From Enterobacter mori LMG 25706 (GTDB lineage Bacteria; Pseudomonadota; Gammaproteobacteria; Enterobacterales; Enterobacteriaceae): a DNA stretch of 39,750 bases. Numbering within the stretch: position 1 is the stretch's first letter; the number at the start of each line of letters is the position of its first letter. Positions 1 to 8,612 of the stretch are shown piece after piece. Both the position numbers and the translations under genes were made by a program. The notes under the pieces are model-generated. The model ran no database searches. It was given only the letters and a program-made list of their open reading frames with translations, and was not told the DNA's origin. Where the stretch lies: NCBI RefSeq assembly GCF_000211415.1, contig NZ_GL890777.1, forward strand, positions 351,195-390,944. Direction: 5' to 3'.

Positions 1-1684
1 ACTGCGCCGCGCTTTTCGCTGGCGCGGCGTCATCATTTGCCGCAGGCTGATTCTCCGGTACGCTGTCGCAGGGTTTCTCTTTCGGACAAACCAGGTCCAG
101 CATCTTGAGCGTCACGCCGTTGCTCCAGCCAAATCCATCCTGCAACGGATATTCACCGCCGCCCCCGCCGGTGCCGGTAGACGAGACATCATACTTCTCC
201 ACCAGCTTCTTCTCGCGGTCGTAGGTGTGTTGAACGTTTTTCAGGAAGCGCCAGGTCACGTCCATCGCCACTTTTTCCTGGCCATAGTTCTGCAATCCTT
301 CCGCTGCGACCCACTGCAGCGGTGCCCAGCCGTTTGGCGCATCCCACTGCTGGCCGCTGTTGATAGTGGTGGTCGTAATGCCGCCCGGCTTCAGCAGGCG
401 TGAAGCGGTAGCTGCAGCCACTTTATCCGCGCGGTCCTGTGCCGCAGCCTTCACGTAAAGCGGGAACAGGGCGGCGGCGGTAAGCTGATTACGCACCTTT
501 TTACTCTTGAGATCATAATCCGCGTACCAGCCCTCTTTTTCATTCCACAGATGGCTCTCAATAGCTTTTTGCCGCGAGGCGGCCAGTGCTTCATATTTGC
601 TCGCACCAGCGGTATCACCATCCTCCTGGCTTGCCCGTGCCAGCAGCGTCTCCATCTTGAACATCAGGGCGTTCAGGTCCACTGGCACAATGCTGGTGGT
701 GCGGATGGTGCCAAGCTTTTGCGGATCGTCCATCCAACGGGAGCTAAAGTCCCAGCCTGACGCGGCTGCCGAGCGCAGATCGCGGTAAATTTCCGTCGCC
801 GGGCGGTTAGGGTTGTTTTTAGCGGTATTTACATCATCGAGCCAGGATTCAGGACGCGGGGTATCGCGGTCATCCCAGTAGCGGTTAAGGATTGTCCCGT
901 CATCCAGTTTCACCACGCGTTTGTTGGCCTGGCCCGGCTGCAGGCCATCGACGCCCTCCATCCAGTAGGCATACTCTTTTTCCATCTGCGGACGATATTT
1001 TTTCAACGCATCTTTATCATGCGTCGCCAGCAGTTCGACCATCAGGGAGAAGAACGGTGGCTGCGAACGGCTCAGGTAATAGCTGCGGTTGCCGTTAGGG
1101 ATGTGGCCGAAGGTGTCAATTTCATAGGCGAAGTTGTCCACCATATCGCTGATTTTATCCCAGTGGCCGCTTTCGGCCAGGCCCAGCATGGTGAAATAGC
1201 TATCCCAGTAATACACCTCGCGGAAACGTCCCCCGGGCACGACGTAGGATTTCGGCAAGGGCAGGAGTGAATCCCATTTACTGCTGGCTTTGTCCGTTGT
1301 GCGGGTCAACACGGGCCACAGCCCATCAATGTGCTCGCGAAGGCTTTGTCCGGCGGGGGGAACGTATTTTTCGCCTTCACCCGGAAGCGTGAAATTCACG
1401 TCAACGAAATGGCGTAAATCAAAGCCCGACTGCTTACGCTGCATGCGATAGTCGGCGAGGATGGTCAGCGGATCGCTTTTGGGGACCGCATCGGCAAAGG
1501 TTTTTTGATCGGGAAACAGTTTGGCACTCTGCACATCGCTGAAGAGGGGGCCGAGCAAAATATCGGGCGGGTTCGTTTGGCCAGATGCCATCTCTTCAGC
1601 GCTGGCCGCGGCGGTAAGCGAGAGCAACGCACCGCCCAGAACAAGAGGTAAGAGGCGAGGGCGCAACTTTTGAGGTGTTATCAT
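1..1684 (-). CDS. treA: Periplasmic trehalase TreA (3' end cut by window edge)
   Basis: This enzyme hydrolyses alpha,alpha-trehalose to two glucoses in the periplasm (glycoside hydrolase family 37). The ATG at 1684-1682 is preceded by a good AAGGAG. The first 30 or so residues form a Sec signal peptide (basic start, a Leu/Gly/Ala core, cleavage near TAAASA). Both trehalase signatures are present: [15 protein letters not shown] around 1170-1235 and [13 protein letters not shown] around 310-350. A glycine-rich segment followed by GWSNGV (near 95-170) is typical of the C-terminal part. About 561 codons are visible against roughly 565 in E. coli TreA, and no stop is reached, so only a few residues of an Ala/Pro/Lys-rich tail should be missing. 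It is divergent from the sugar symporter at 2051. Identity is firm. Confidence 0.96.
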   Translation of the reverse strand, partial: MITPQKLRPRLLPLVLGGALLSLTAAASAEEMASGQTNPPDILLGPLFSDVQSAKLFPDQKTFADAVPKSDPLTILADYRMQRKQSGFDLRHFVDVNFTLPGEGEKYVPPAGQSLREHIDGLWPVLTRTTDKASSKWDSLLPLPKSYVVPGGRFREVYYWDSYFTMLGLAESGHWDKISDMVDNFAYEIDTFGHIPNGNRSYYLSRSQPPFFSLMVELLATHDKDALKKYRPQMEKEYAYWMEGVDGLQPGQANKRVVKLDDGTILNRYWDDRDTPRPESWLDDVNTAKNNPNRPATEIYRDLRSAAASGWDFSSRWMDDPQKLGTIRTTSIVPVDLNALMFKMETLLARASQEDGDTAGASKYEALAASRQKAIESHLWNEKEGWYADYDLKSKKVRNQLTAAALFPLYVKAAAQDRADKVAAATASRLLKPGGITTTTINSGQQWDAPNGWAPLQWVAAEGLQNYGQEKVAMDVTWRFLKNVQHTYDREKKLVEKYDVSSTGTGGGGGEYPLQDGFGWSNGVTLKMLDLVCPKEKPCDSVPENQPAANDDAAPAKSAAQ

Positions 1685-2050
1685 AGGGTCTTCTCCTTAT
1701 TTCGCTGAGCAGCGGTCACGCTGTCATCAATCTTCAGAAAACAGTAGACGAATATTCCGCGCTTCGCGTGTCGAACGTCGCATTTTGTACAAATCAAGAC
1801 GATTTACCGTTGTGTTTAATGCCCTGCTGGTGTGGTGAAATATTGATATTGTGAATATTCAACGGTGCTGGGAAATTAATTGCGGCCCGTGACGCAGAAT
1901 TTGCGCGGCGAATTTTCTGTTTTAATTACCACGATCACATAAAGCAAAAAACATAAGCTCCTGGTGAAAAAACATAATAGATAGCATTGATGCTCTCAGG
2001 CGACATTATCGCTACAGCAGAAACCGGTTTCATCAATAAGGAGTGAATCA
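1685..2050. promoter_or_regulatory. Divergent intergenic region between treA and the sugar symporter
   Basis: These 366 bases hold no gene that I can support. They must carry promoters for treA (leftward) and for the symporter/porin pair (rightward). The middle is AT-rich and contains a 10-base perfect palindrome, TGAATATTCA, at 1852-1861. A TCACAT half-site near 1935 resembles half of a CRP site, but the other half does not match well. E. coli treA is osmotically induced and RpoS-dependent; I could not place a convincing sigma-S -10 element here. A good Shine-Dalgarno (AAGGAG) ends the region before 2051. Confidence 0.5.
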
Positions 2051-3409
2051 ATGTCAGTCGCGGAAAAAATACCGGCCAAAGAGAAAATAGGCTATAGCCT
2101 GGGAGATGCAGCAAGTCATATTGTATTTGACTCATCGGTTGCCATTCTGGCGTATTACTATACCGATATTTATGGCTTACCGCCGGCCATAATGGGCACC
2201 ATGTTTCTTCTGGTGCGTTTATTAGATGCGATTACCGACCCGGTGATGGGGGCGATAGCCGATGCAACGTCGACGCGCTGGGGTCGCTTCCGTCCCTGGC
2301 TGCTGGCGATATGCGTTCCCTTTGCGGTCAGCTGCGTCCTGGTCTATTCCATTCCGAATTTTACCGAAACCGGAAAAATTTATTATGCCGTCGGGGCATA
2401 TATATTTATGACCCTGATGTATACCGCCATAAATATTCCATATTGCTCTCTGGGCGCTGCGCTAACGTCCGATCCGCGTGAAAATCTCTCCTTGCAGTCC
2501 TGGCGCTTTGCCATCACGCCGATTGGCGGGGCGCTCGGAACGGCCCTTATTTTACCCCTGGCGGACTACCTCTTCCCGGGCGACAGGGCGACCGGCATAC
2601 AGGTGGCGATGGCGCTCTTTGGCGCGATCGGCTGCCTGATGTTCATCGTCTGTTTTGCCACCACAAAAGAGCGCGTGCAGCCCATCAAAGAGGAGAATCT
2701 TAACATCGCCCGTGACGTTAAAATTCTCTTCCGTAACGATCAGTGGCGCATTCTCTCTATCTATAACTTCATGATGCTGGTGGCGGTGGTGATCCGCGGC
2801 GGCGCGGTGGTCTATTACGTGAATACCGTGCTCAATAAAGGGGCTGACGTCATCTCGTACTTTATGCTGGGCGGGATGCTGGCCTCTATGTTTGGCTCCG
2901 TACTGGCTCAGCCGTTCGGTACCCGTTTTTGCAAGGTCAAACTCTCATTCTGGATCAATATTCTGAATGCGGCGTTAGGCGTAGCCTGCTTCTGGCTGCC
3001 GCTGGAGTTCTGGGTCATTCCGTTGATTGCCCATGTCCTGATTCAGATTGTCCAGGGCGGCAATGGCGCGCTGCAGTGGTCCATGATTACCGACGCAAAT
3101 AATTATGGTGAATGGAAAACCCAGCGCCGTATTACAGGTATGAATGTTGCGGCCAATATATTTGTGATTAAATTAGGTGTTGCGGTCGGCGGTGCCATTC
3201 TGGGTTGGGTTCTCGCCGGGTTTAATTACGAGTCAAACAGTACCGTACAATCGGAATCCGCCGTTCAGGGCGTCATTCTTCTGTTCACGCTGATCCCGTC
3301 ACTGTTTTATTTACTCACCGCGTTCTCGATTAAGTTTTATAAATTAAACGAAAACATCATGAATGGCGTAGTGAATGATTTAAATAAAGGCGAATTCGCT
3401 AATTCTTAA
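2051..3409 (+). CDS. GPH/MelB-family sugar:cation symporter
   Basis: This 452-residue inner-membrane protein looks like a glycoside-pentoside-hexuronide (GPH) symporter, the family of MelB, RafB and YicJ. Visible marks are the N-terminal YSLGDAAS motif, the LLDAITDPVMGAIAD segment with the paired acidic residues that bind the coupling cation in MelB, TRWGRFRPW in the first cytoplasmic loop, and about 12 hydrophobic segments. A second-half motif, ANNYGEWKTQRR, is also typical. The start ATG follows AAGGAG by 7 bases. The porin gene follows on the same strand after about 95 bases. Divergence from treA suggests a role in trehalose or a related oligosaccharide, but the substrate cannot be read from the sequence. 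Confidence 0.9.
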   Translation: MSVAEKIPAKEKIGYSLGDAASHIVFDSSVAILAYYYTDIYGLPPAIMGTMFLLVRLLDAITDPVMGAIADATSTRWGRFRPWLLAICVPFAVSCVLVYSIPNFTETGKIYYAVGAYIFMTLMYTAINIPYCSLGAALTSDPRENLSLQSWRFAITPIGGALGTALILPLADYLFPGDRATGIQVAMALFGAIGCLMFIVCFATTKERVQPIKEENLNIARDVKILFRNDQWRILSIYNFMMLVAVVIRGGAVVYYVNTVLNKGADVISYFMLGGMLASMFGSVLAQPFGTRFCKVKLSFWINILNAALGVACFWLPLEFWVIPLIAHVLIQIVQGGNGALQWSMITDANNYGEWKTQRRITGMNVAANIFVIKLGVAVGGAILGWVLAGFNYESNSTVQSESAVQGVILLFTLIPSLFYLLTAFSIKFYKLNENIMNGVVNDLNKGEFANS

Positions 3410-3425
3410 TGGTTGATGTAGTAAG

Positions 3426-3449
3426 CCGATAATTCATATGAATTATCGG
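3426..3449. promoter_or_regulatory. 24-base perfect palindrome between symporter and porin genes
   Basis: Two 12-base halves, CCGATAATTCAT and ATGAATTATCGG, form an uninterrupted palindrome 16 bases after the symporter stop and about 55 bases before the porin start. In RNA it could fold to a 10-bp stem with an ATAT loop. No U-run follows, so it is not a standard terminator. It could be a repressor operator for a separate porin promoter or an intercistronic stability hairpin. Confidence 0.6.
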
Positions 3450-3503
3450 TGAGGTTCTTTGTGTCCGTCAGGAAATAATGATTAACTCACGAGGATGGAG
3501 TCG

Positions 3504-4883
3504 ATGAAAGTAAAAACCCTTGCACTCATTGTCAGTGCGTTTTGTACTACCGGAGCAATGGCAGCAAAAGATACCCAACGTCTGGAAGATAAACTGGCGC
3601 AACTGGAGGCGCGCCTCGAAAAGGCGGAAACGCGGGCGGCAAAGGCGGAAGCGCAAATTCAGGATCTCAAGCAACAGCAGCAAACCGTGGCGGCCGCGAA
3701 TCCGGTTGTGGTTGAATCCACGGAGCCTTCCACAGCGCAAACGGCACCCAAACTGTCGTTATCCGGCTACGGGGATATTAAGTTCTACGGCGACGTTGAA
3801 TTTAATATGGACGCGGCCAGCAAGAGCGGCAGTTTAACCTCCATGAAAACGTCAGCCAATAAAGACTGGGCGCCCGGCAGCCATGAACGTTGGGATATTA
3901 ACGGTCGCCTGCTGCTGGGATTCGATGGATATAAGCGGATGGAGAACGCCAATTTCGCCGGCTTTTCGGTGCAGCCGCTGGCTGACCTGACGGGTAAAAT
4001 GAACCTGGATGATGCGGTGTTCTTCTTCGGTACGGAAAACGACTGGAAGGTGAAAGTCGGTCGCTTTGAAGCTTATGACATGTTCCCGCTGAATCAGGAC
4101 ACCTTCGTCGAATATTCCGGCAACACGGCCAACGATCTGTATAGCGATGGCTACGGCTACATCTACATGATGAAAGAGGGGCGCGGTCGTAGCGACAGCG
4201 GCGGTAACTTCCTCATGAGTAAAACCCTGGGTAACTGGTATGTTGAGGTTAACACCCTGCTGGAAGATGGCAGCTCGCTGTTTGTTGACCAGCAGTATCA
4301 CGGCGTAGATCTGGATAACGATAAAAACGTTGCTTACGTCCGTCCGGTCATTGCCTGGCAGGATGGCAACTTCTCGACGGCCATCGCGATGGAGAGCAAC
4401 CTCGTCAACAACGCCTATGGCTACCGCGACGCATCAGGACAATGGATAGACCAGTCAGACCGTACGGGATATGGCTTCACCATGACCTGGAACGGGCAAA
4501 AAACGGATCCGGATGACGGTATCGTGGCGAACCTGAACACCGCCTACATGGATGCCACCGATGAGAAAGACTTCACCGCGGGCGTGAATGCCTTATGGCG
4601 TAATGTTGAACTGGGCTATATCTATGCACATAACCAGATCGACAATTTCAACACTGCAAACTTCGACGCTGACTGCGACGGCGACTGCTGGGTGACCGAT
4701 CCCGGTGACTATGATATTCACACCATTCATGCTTCATACCTGTTCCCAAACGTGATGAAGATGAAGAATTTCAATATTTACCTGGGCGCGTATGCCTCAT
4801 GGGTGGAAGCGCATCCGAATGACGGCGACGACCGAAATGACGATCGTTACGGCGGACGCGTGCGCTTCAAATATTACTTCTGA
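3504..4883 (+). CDS. RafY-like outer-membrane glycoporin
   Basis: This is a predicted carbohydrate-selective outer-membrane channel of about 459 residues. It has a Sec signal peptide ending near TGAMA, then a charged, heptad-like coiled coil (residues about 25-60, many Glu/Lys/Ala/Gln), a short Pro/Thr linker, and a long beta-rich domain. It ends in Phe (FKYYF), the usual outer-membrane assembly signal. The length, coiled-coil N-terminus and SGYGDIKFYGDVEF opening resemble RafY of the raffinose operon more than LamB. I chose the ATG at 3504 because GAGG lies 9 bases upstream and it gives a clean signal peptide; an in-frame ATG at 3495 has no room for a ribosome site. It probably feeds the symporter encoded just upstream. 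Confidence 0.85.
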   Translation: MKVKTLALIVSAFCTTGAMAAKDTQRLEDKLAQLEARLEKAETRAAKAEAQIQDLKQQQQTVAAANPVVVESTEPSTAQTAPKLSLSGYGDIKFYGDVEFNMDAASKSGSLTSMKTSANKDWAPGSHERWDINGRLLLGFDGYKRMENANFAGFSVQPLADLTGKMNLDDAVFFFGTENDWKVKVGRFEAYDMFPLNQDTFVEYSGNTANDLYSDGYGYIYMMKEGRGRSDSGGNFLMSKTLGNWYVEVNTLLEDGSSLFVDQQYHGVDLDNDKNVAYVRPVIAWQDGNFSTAIAMESNLVNNAYGYRDASGQWIDQSDRTGYGFTMTWNGQKTDPDDGIVANLNTAYMDATDEKDFTAGVNALWRNVELGYIYAHNQIDNFNTANFDADCDGDCWVTDPGDYDIHTIHASYLFPNVMKMKNFNIYLGAYASWVEAHPNDGDDRNDDRYGGRVRFKYYF

Positions 4884-4896
4884 TGCCAGACGCCGG

Positions 4897-5853
4897 TCAG
4901 ACCTCGTCAAGGGTCTGGCTGGCTTCCCGCAGCGTTCCCGGCGCCTGGCCGATAATGCGCTTAAAGGCACGGCTAAACGCCGCCAGCGACCCATACCCCA
5001 GACGCAGGGCGACCGTTTCGATGGGCTGATTTTCATGACGAATATACTGAATAGCGAGCCGCATTCGCAGTTCGCTGAGATATTTGGCTGGGGTCGTGCC
5101 GGTCGCGGAAAGAAAGCGTTCGGCAAACACGGAGCGGGAGGTGCCCGCTTCTTTGGCCAGATCCGCCACGCTCCAGTTCAGGCCGGGCTGCTGGTGCATG
5201 GCGTATATCGCTCTGCTGAGGCGGGGATCGCGCAGCACCTGCACCCAGCCCGTGGCTTTGCCGCATCCGGCTTCGACCCAGCCCCGCACGATTAAGGCCG
5301 CGACAACGTCTGCCAGACGCGCCAGGATCCCCGCAAAGCCCACCTGACGGGTCATGGATTCTCGCTCCATGGCCGCCAGCAACGGGTGGATCTCGGGCCA
5401 GGTGGACATCAGCCTGCTCACCATCATCACTTCCGGCATGGCCTTGATCAGCGGCTGCATTCCGCCCAGTTCAAAATCCATGCATCCGCTAAAGATAATC
5501 GTGTTCTCGCCGTCCGGGCAGGGCTCACAGGCAATCGCGCAGACCGAACTGCAGATAGGCTCGCTTGGGAAGGCATTCACCGGGGTAAGGGGAGCCTGCG
5601 CGTCAGAGAGCAGGGCATGGGAATTGCCGTTTGGGATGAAGAGCGCGTCGCCACCGCTCAGCTCGAACGTTGCGCCACTCTCCATACGCAGCAGCGCGCT
5701 GCCATGGCTGACAAAATGAAACTGCGCCTTACCGGGCGCCTGATGGAACGCCACACCAAATGGCGCGCTGGCTTCAATTCGCCGATATTTCACCCCAGAA
5801 AGGCGCATGCCGCGTAAAAGCTCGCTGATCAAATCGGGTGACTGAACGGTCAT
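4897..5853 (-). CDS. AraC-family transcription regulator with cupin-type sensor domain
   Basis: This 318-residue protein has an N-terminal cupin-like domain (GDALFIPNGNSHAL, residues about 68-82) of the Cupin_6 kind and a C-terminal AraC double helix-turn-helix. The first helix-turn-helix is near WSVADLAKEAGTSRS and the second near IETVALRLGYGSLAAFSRAFK, followed by the usual F-K-x-I-G-Q-A-P-G end. It is transcribed away from the MFS exporter at 5969, with a 115-base gap. That is the classic layout for a local regulator of the exporter. Its stop lies 13 bases from the convergent porin stop. The inducer is unknown. Confidence 0.9.
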   Translation of the reverse strand: MTVQSPDLISELLRGMRLSGVKYRRIEASAPFGVAFHQAPGKAQFHFVSHGSALLRMESGATFELSGGDALFIPNGNSHALLSDAQAPLTPVNAFPSEPICSSVCAIACEPCPDGENTIIFSGCMDFELGGMQPLIKAMPEVMMVSRLMSTWPEIHPLLAAMERESMTRQVGFAGILARLADVVAALIVRGWVEAGCGKATGWVQVLRDPRLSRAIYAMHQQPGLNWSVADLAKEAGTSRSVFAERFLSATGTTPAKYLSELRMRLAIQYIRHENQPIETVALRLGYGSLAAFSRAFKRIIGQAPGTLREASQTLDEV

Positions 5854-5968
5854 CGCACAACTCCGGACGAATAATCAATAAGTGAAGATTATATGTCATA
5901 GATCGTCCATGGGGAACACTCTATGCTTTTGCGATATTAGTCACATTTTGATAACGGGAGATCAACAG
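5854..5968. promoter_or_regulatory. Divergent promoter region, AraC regulator / NepI-like exporter
   Basis: This 115-base gap separates two divergent starts and is the likely site of action of the AraC protein. The exporter ribosome site GGGAG (5956-5960) lies 8 bases before its ATG. I could not define specific operator repeats. Confidence 0.4.
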
Positions 5969-7156
5969 ATGAGTTCATGTGTCGCGGCGAGCGAGGCGGT
6001 AGCGCCTGCAAAACCCGCCTGGCGAGCGGTCTATTCACTGGGGCTGGGCGTATTTGGTTTGATCACGGCGGAGTTTCTGCCCGCCAGTTTGCTCACGCCA
6101 ATGGCTGCCAGTCTCGGCGTAACCGAAGGGATGGCCGGGCAGGCCGTCACGGCAACGGCGCTGGTGGCGCTGGTCACCGGTTTGCTGATTACGCCAGCCA
6201 CCAAAAGTATCGACCGCCGCTGGGTGTTGATGTTCTTTTCGGTGCTGCAAATCATCTCCAGCCTGCTGGTGGCCTTTGCGCCAACCCTGCACGTTTTGCT
6301 GATGGGGCGCTTGCTGCTGGGCGTTGCTATCGGGGGATTCTGGGCGATGTCGACCGCGACGGCGATGCGGCTGGTACCTGCCGATAAGGTGCCGAAAGCG
6401 CTGGCGGTGATTTTCTCCAGCGTGTCCATTGCAACGGTTGTCGCGGCGCCGCTGGGAAGTTATCTGGGCAGCCTGATTGGCTGGCGTAACGTCTTTGTTC
6501 TCTGCATAGTGCCGAGCGTGGCGGCTCTGCTGTGGCAGGTCTGGGTCCTGCCGTCGATGAAGCCGGAGAGCAGCGGCAGCCTGGGAACCCTGTTCCGGGT
6601 GCTGCGTCGTCCGGGGATGATCGGCGGGATGCTGGCAACCATTCTGATCTTCAGCGGCCATTTTGCTTTCTTTACCTATCTGCGCCCGTTCCTGGAGACC
6701 GTCGGTCAGGCAAGCGTAGAGACGATTTCGCTGATCCTGCTTGGCTTTGGTATCGCTAACTTTGTCGGCACCTCCATTGCCGGACATCTGCTGGCACGAA
6801 ATCTGCGCCTGACGCTGGCGCTGGTGCCGTTCGCCATGGGGGTACTGGCGCTGATGATGGTCGCGTTTGGTCATCTGGCGATGCTGGACGGTTTACTGGT
6901 TGCGCTTTGGGGCTTTGCTTTTGGCCTGGTACCGGTGGGCTGGTCAACCTGGCTGGCAACCACCGTCCCTGATGAAGCCGAAAGTGCAGGCGGTTTGCTG
7001 GTGGCCTCTATTCAGCTGGCGATAAGCGCAGGCGCGGCGGGTGGCGGGGCAGTATTCGACCTCAACGGTGCCAGCGGCGTGTTTGCGGGCAGCGGTTTCC
7101 TGCTGGTGACGGCAATGGTGATTGTGTTTATGGCCGTGAAGGTTAAGGCGGAGTGA
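5969..7156 (+). CDS. NepI-like MFS efflux transporter
   Basis: This 395-residue, 12-helix major facilitator protein resembles E. coli NepI (purine ribonucleoside efflux) along its length. Shared stretches recalled from NepI include EFLPxSLLTPMA at the first helix, GGFWAMS and AMRLVP in the first half, VPKAL-VIF, APLGS-LG-LIGWRNVF, and VPVGWSTW in the second half. GRLLLGVAIGG is the family motif in helix 4. I chose the ATG at 5969 because GGGAG lies 8 bases upstream; an upstream in-frame GTG at 5882 would add unlikely residues. The divergent AraC gene probably controls it. The substrate could be nucleosides or another small molecule. Confidence 0.85.
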   Translation: MSSCVAASEAVAPAKPAWRAVYSLGLGVFGLITAEFLPASLLTPMAASLGVTEGMAGQAVTATALVALVTGLLITPATKSIDRRWVLMFFSVLQIISSLLVAFAPTLHVLLMGRLLLGVAIGGFWAMSTATAMRLVPADKVPKALAVIFSSVSIATVVAAPLGSYLGSLIGWRNVFVLCIVPSVAALLWQVWVLPSMKPESSGSLGTLFRVLRRPGMIGGMLATILIFSGHFAFFTYLRPFLETVGQASVETISLILLGFGIANFVGTSIAGHLLARNLRLTLALVPFAMGVLALMMVAFGHLAMLDGLLVALWGFAFGLVPVGWSTWLATTVPDEAESAGGLLVASIQLAISAGAAGGGAVFDLNGASGVFAGSGFLLVTAMVIVFMAVKVKAE

Positions 7157-7161
7157 TCTTT

Positions 7162-7185
7162 TTCCCTCTCCTGCGGGAGAGGGAA
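7162..7185. terminator. Hairpin between the exporter and the orphan hcp operon
   Basis: A perfect 10-bp stem (TTCCCTCTCC / GGAGAGGGAA) with a TGCG loop lies between two converging genes. It resembles a pyrimidine/purine-rich hairpin often seen after enterobacterial genes. Neither strand has a clear U-run after the stem, so termination activity is assumed rather than shown. Confidence 0.5.
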
Positions 7186-7192
7186 TGTATAG

Positions 7193-7684
7193 CTATCCAT
7201 TATTCCAGGCAGTCGCTCTTTCATTCCAGGTGTCTTTAAACATGATGTTCCCATCGCAATATTTCCACTCAATCGATTCATAGCGGAGTTCGACTTCTTC
7301 CATATGAGCACTCGCGATACCTAGCGGGTACAATAAAGGTGAGATCCCTGTTATCTTGACGTTTTCCAGAATGATGTTGAAGTATTCACGCTCGATCCCG
7401 GCGTCATTAATTTTATACATTTTGATTAATGCCGTTTTGAGTGTTTTTCCTGTACAGACGGCACGAAACAGATAGGGGGTGATGCGATCTATTTCTTTTT
7501 CAAAGGTAATGGGGACATGGAGTCGTGTCACTGTCAGTTTTCCCGTGTTGGAATCGGTGGGGATCCACACAGAGTGGTTAAACGATTTTAGTTCGGTAGA
7601 GCCCAATCTTGTAGGCATTAAACACTCCCCTGTAATCGGGGCGTTATTTTCATCTGTAAGCCATATATGTGCTGGTGTAGACAT
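7193..7684 (-). CDS. Orphan Hcp-family T6SS tube protein (TssD-like)
   Basis: This 163-residue protein belongs to the Hcp family. Marks are the N-terminal PAHIWLTDENNAPI strand, HSVWIPTDSNTGKLT, the KEIDRITPYLFRAV-TGKTL stretch, REYFNIILENV, and the end ELRYE-IEWKYCDGNI followed by WNERA. This is the Hcp subtype often encoded outside the main T6SS cluster in Enterobacteriaceae, and it differs strongly from the cluster hcp at 29770. It is the last gene of an AT-rich leftward operon, 4 bases after the small membrane-protein gene. It could form tubes or carry linked cargo for the T6SS encoded about 10 kb away. Family assignment is firm; the specific role is inferred. Confidence 0.88.
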   Translation of the reverse strand: MSTPAHIWLTDENNAPITGECLMPTRLGSTELKSFNHSVWIPTDSNTGKLTVTRLHVPITFEKEIDRITPYLFRAVCTGKTLKTALIKMYKINDAGIEREYFNIILENVKITGISPLLYPLGIASAHMEEVELRYESIEWKYCDGNIMFKDTWNERATAWNNG

Positions 7685-7688
7685 TTAT

Positions 7689-7907
7689 TTACCCTTTGTT
7701 TTTGTAGCGAAATGCAATGAAGTAAACAACTAATACAATAATCCCAACAATCCGTAGTGCAATTTCGTCATCTTCTATAAAACTCACTGCGACAGCACCT
7801 AGAATGACAGCGAATATTCCAGTGCCATACCAAAAAAAATCATCCATAATATCTTTTAAAAAACTTTTTAAAAATTTCATCAAAAATTCATTTATAGATC
7901 CCCACAT
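7689..7907 (-). CDS. Small two-helix membrane protein, possible immunity protein
   Basis: I do not recognise this 72-residue protein. It has an amphipathic, Phe/Lys-rich start (residues 1-22), then two likely membrane helices: about 26-45 (GTGIFAVILGAVAVSF) and 51-68 (LRIVGIIVLVVYFIAF). It ends in basic residues, with DD/EDDE acids between the helices. Its ATG overlaps the stop of the upstream frame by one base (TAATG), so translation is probably coupled. The hcp-like gene follows after 4 bases. Small membrane proteins of this shape often protect against membrane-active toxins, so it may be an immunity protein for the upstream product. That role is inference. Confidence 0.7.
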   Translation of the reverse strand: MWGSINEFLMKFLKSFLKDIMDDFFWYGTGIFAVILGAVAVSFIEDDEIALRIVGIIVLVVYFIAFRYKNKG

Positions 7908-8612
7908 TATTGCATCATTTTATTTAGCGCATCAGCAATTTCACCATCGGATGCAGTGTTTAAGTTAAGATAACCGGTCTTCATTATCACGGGTTCAATA
8001 AGAAAATACATCATTTCCAGCTTTTCAACATACAGCGCATGGTAAAACAACGGTTGGAATTTTTTAAGTGTATTTGCACTGTCTGCCGCATGCTGGACTA
8101 TAGCGTAAAGGTTTAATACGCTAATTACACCGCCGGTGCTCCAACCAATCTTTTTCACAAATGCACTTTGTACGGCCGCGTTCATGTTATTACCATAACA
8201 GATGTATGACGTGACGGCATAAATCAAGCCATTCTTAGATACCTGCTTTACTGAGTAGTTTGTTGTAAATGGGCTTGAGTCCTTCAAGAATGCTTTTTCT
8301 TTGGCTATTGGATTTATTCTGAAGCATCGTTTCAATATAAATCCTAATCATTCTAAAAATTACATCTCTGTGCTTAACGAGTTGTGCTACTCCTGCTAAG
8401 AACCTTAAATCTTCATTACCTAATCGTTTACATACATCCTGGTAATTATCCGTAAAGCAAGAAGTATAATAGAGCAATCGTGTTGTAGCATCGCCAAGAT
8501 TATTTAAATATTCAATAGCACCGTCCCTCACCCCAGCTACGGCGCGATCAAGCCTTAATGCAAGTTCTTTATCGGACCCTATTTTTTCGATAATCGATTT
8601 ACTGTAATACAT
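7907..8612 (-). pseudogene. Unrecognised Hcp-linked gene, apparently split by a +1 frameshift
   Basis: The first frame runs 8612 to 8235 (125 residues). It has a good ribosome site, AGGG, 7 bases before the ATG. The second frame is open from 8335 to 7907, but its upstream end is only an alternate reading of the first frame and has no good start. The total span, 706 bases, is 235 codons plus one base. One extra base near 8240-8250 (around AGTAAAGCAGG) would explain the split; removing it gives about 234 residues. The N-terminal half is helical and charged. The C-terminal half has glycine-rich hydrophobic stretches (GWSTGGVISVLNLYAIV and LEMMYFLIEPVI). I recognise no family. Position before a small membrane protein and hcp suggests a T6SS cargo protein, now broken unless frameshifting is programmed. 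Confidence 0.6.

Noticed and set aside
551..1270. Several short + strand open frames
   Set aside because: They lie opposite treA, lack family features, and are shadows of its codon use.
1925..1950. Possible CRP site before the symporter
   Set aside because: Only one half (TCACAT) matches; the partner half does not.
3468..4301. Leftward open frames opposite the porin gene
   Set aside because: Low-complexity antisense readings with no ribosome sites; the porin on the + strand has full family features.
6035..6874. 279-codon leftward open frame opposite the MFS gene
   Set aside because: Its product is Gln/Arg/His-rich in the manner of antisense translation, and the + strand exporter is clear.
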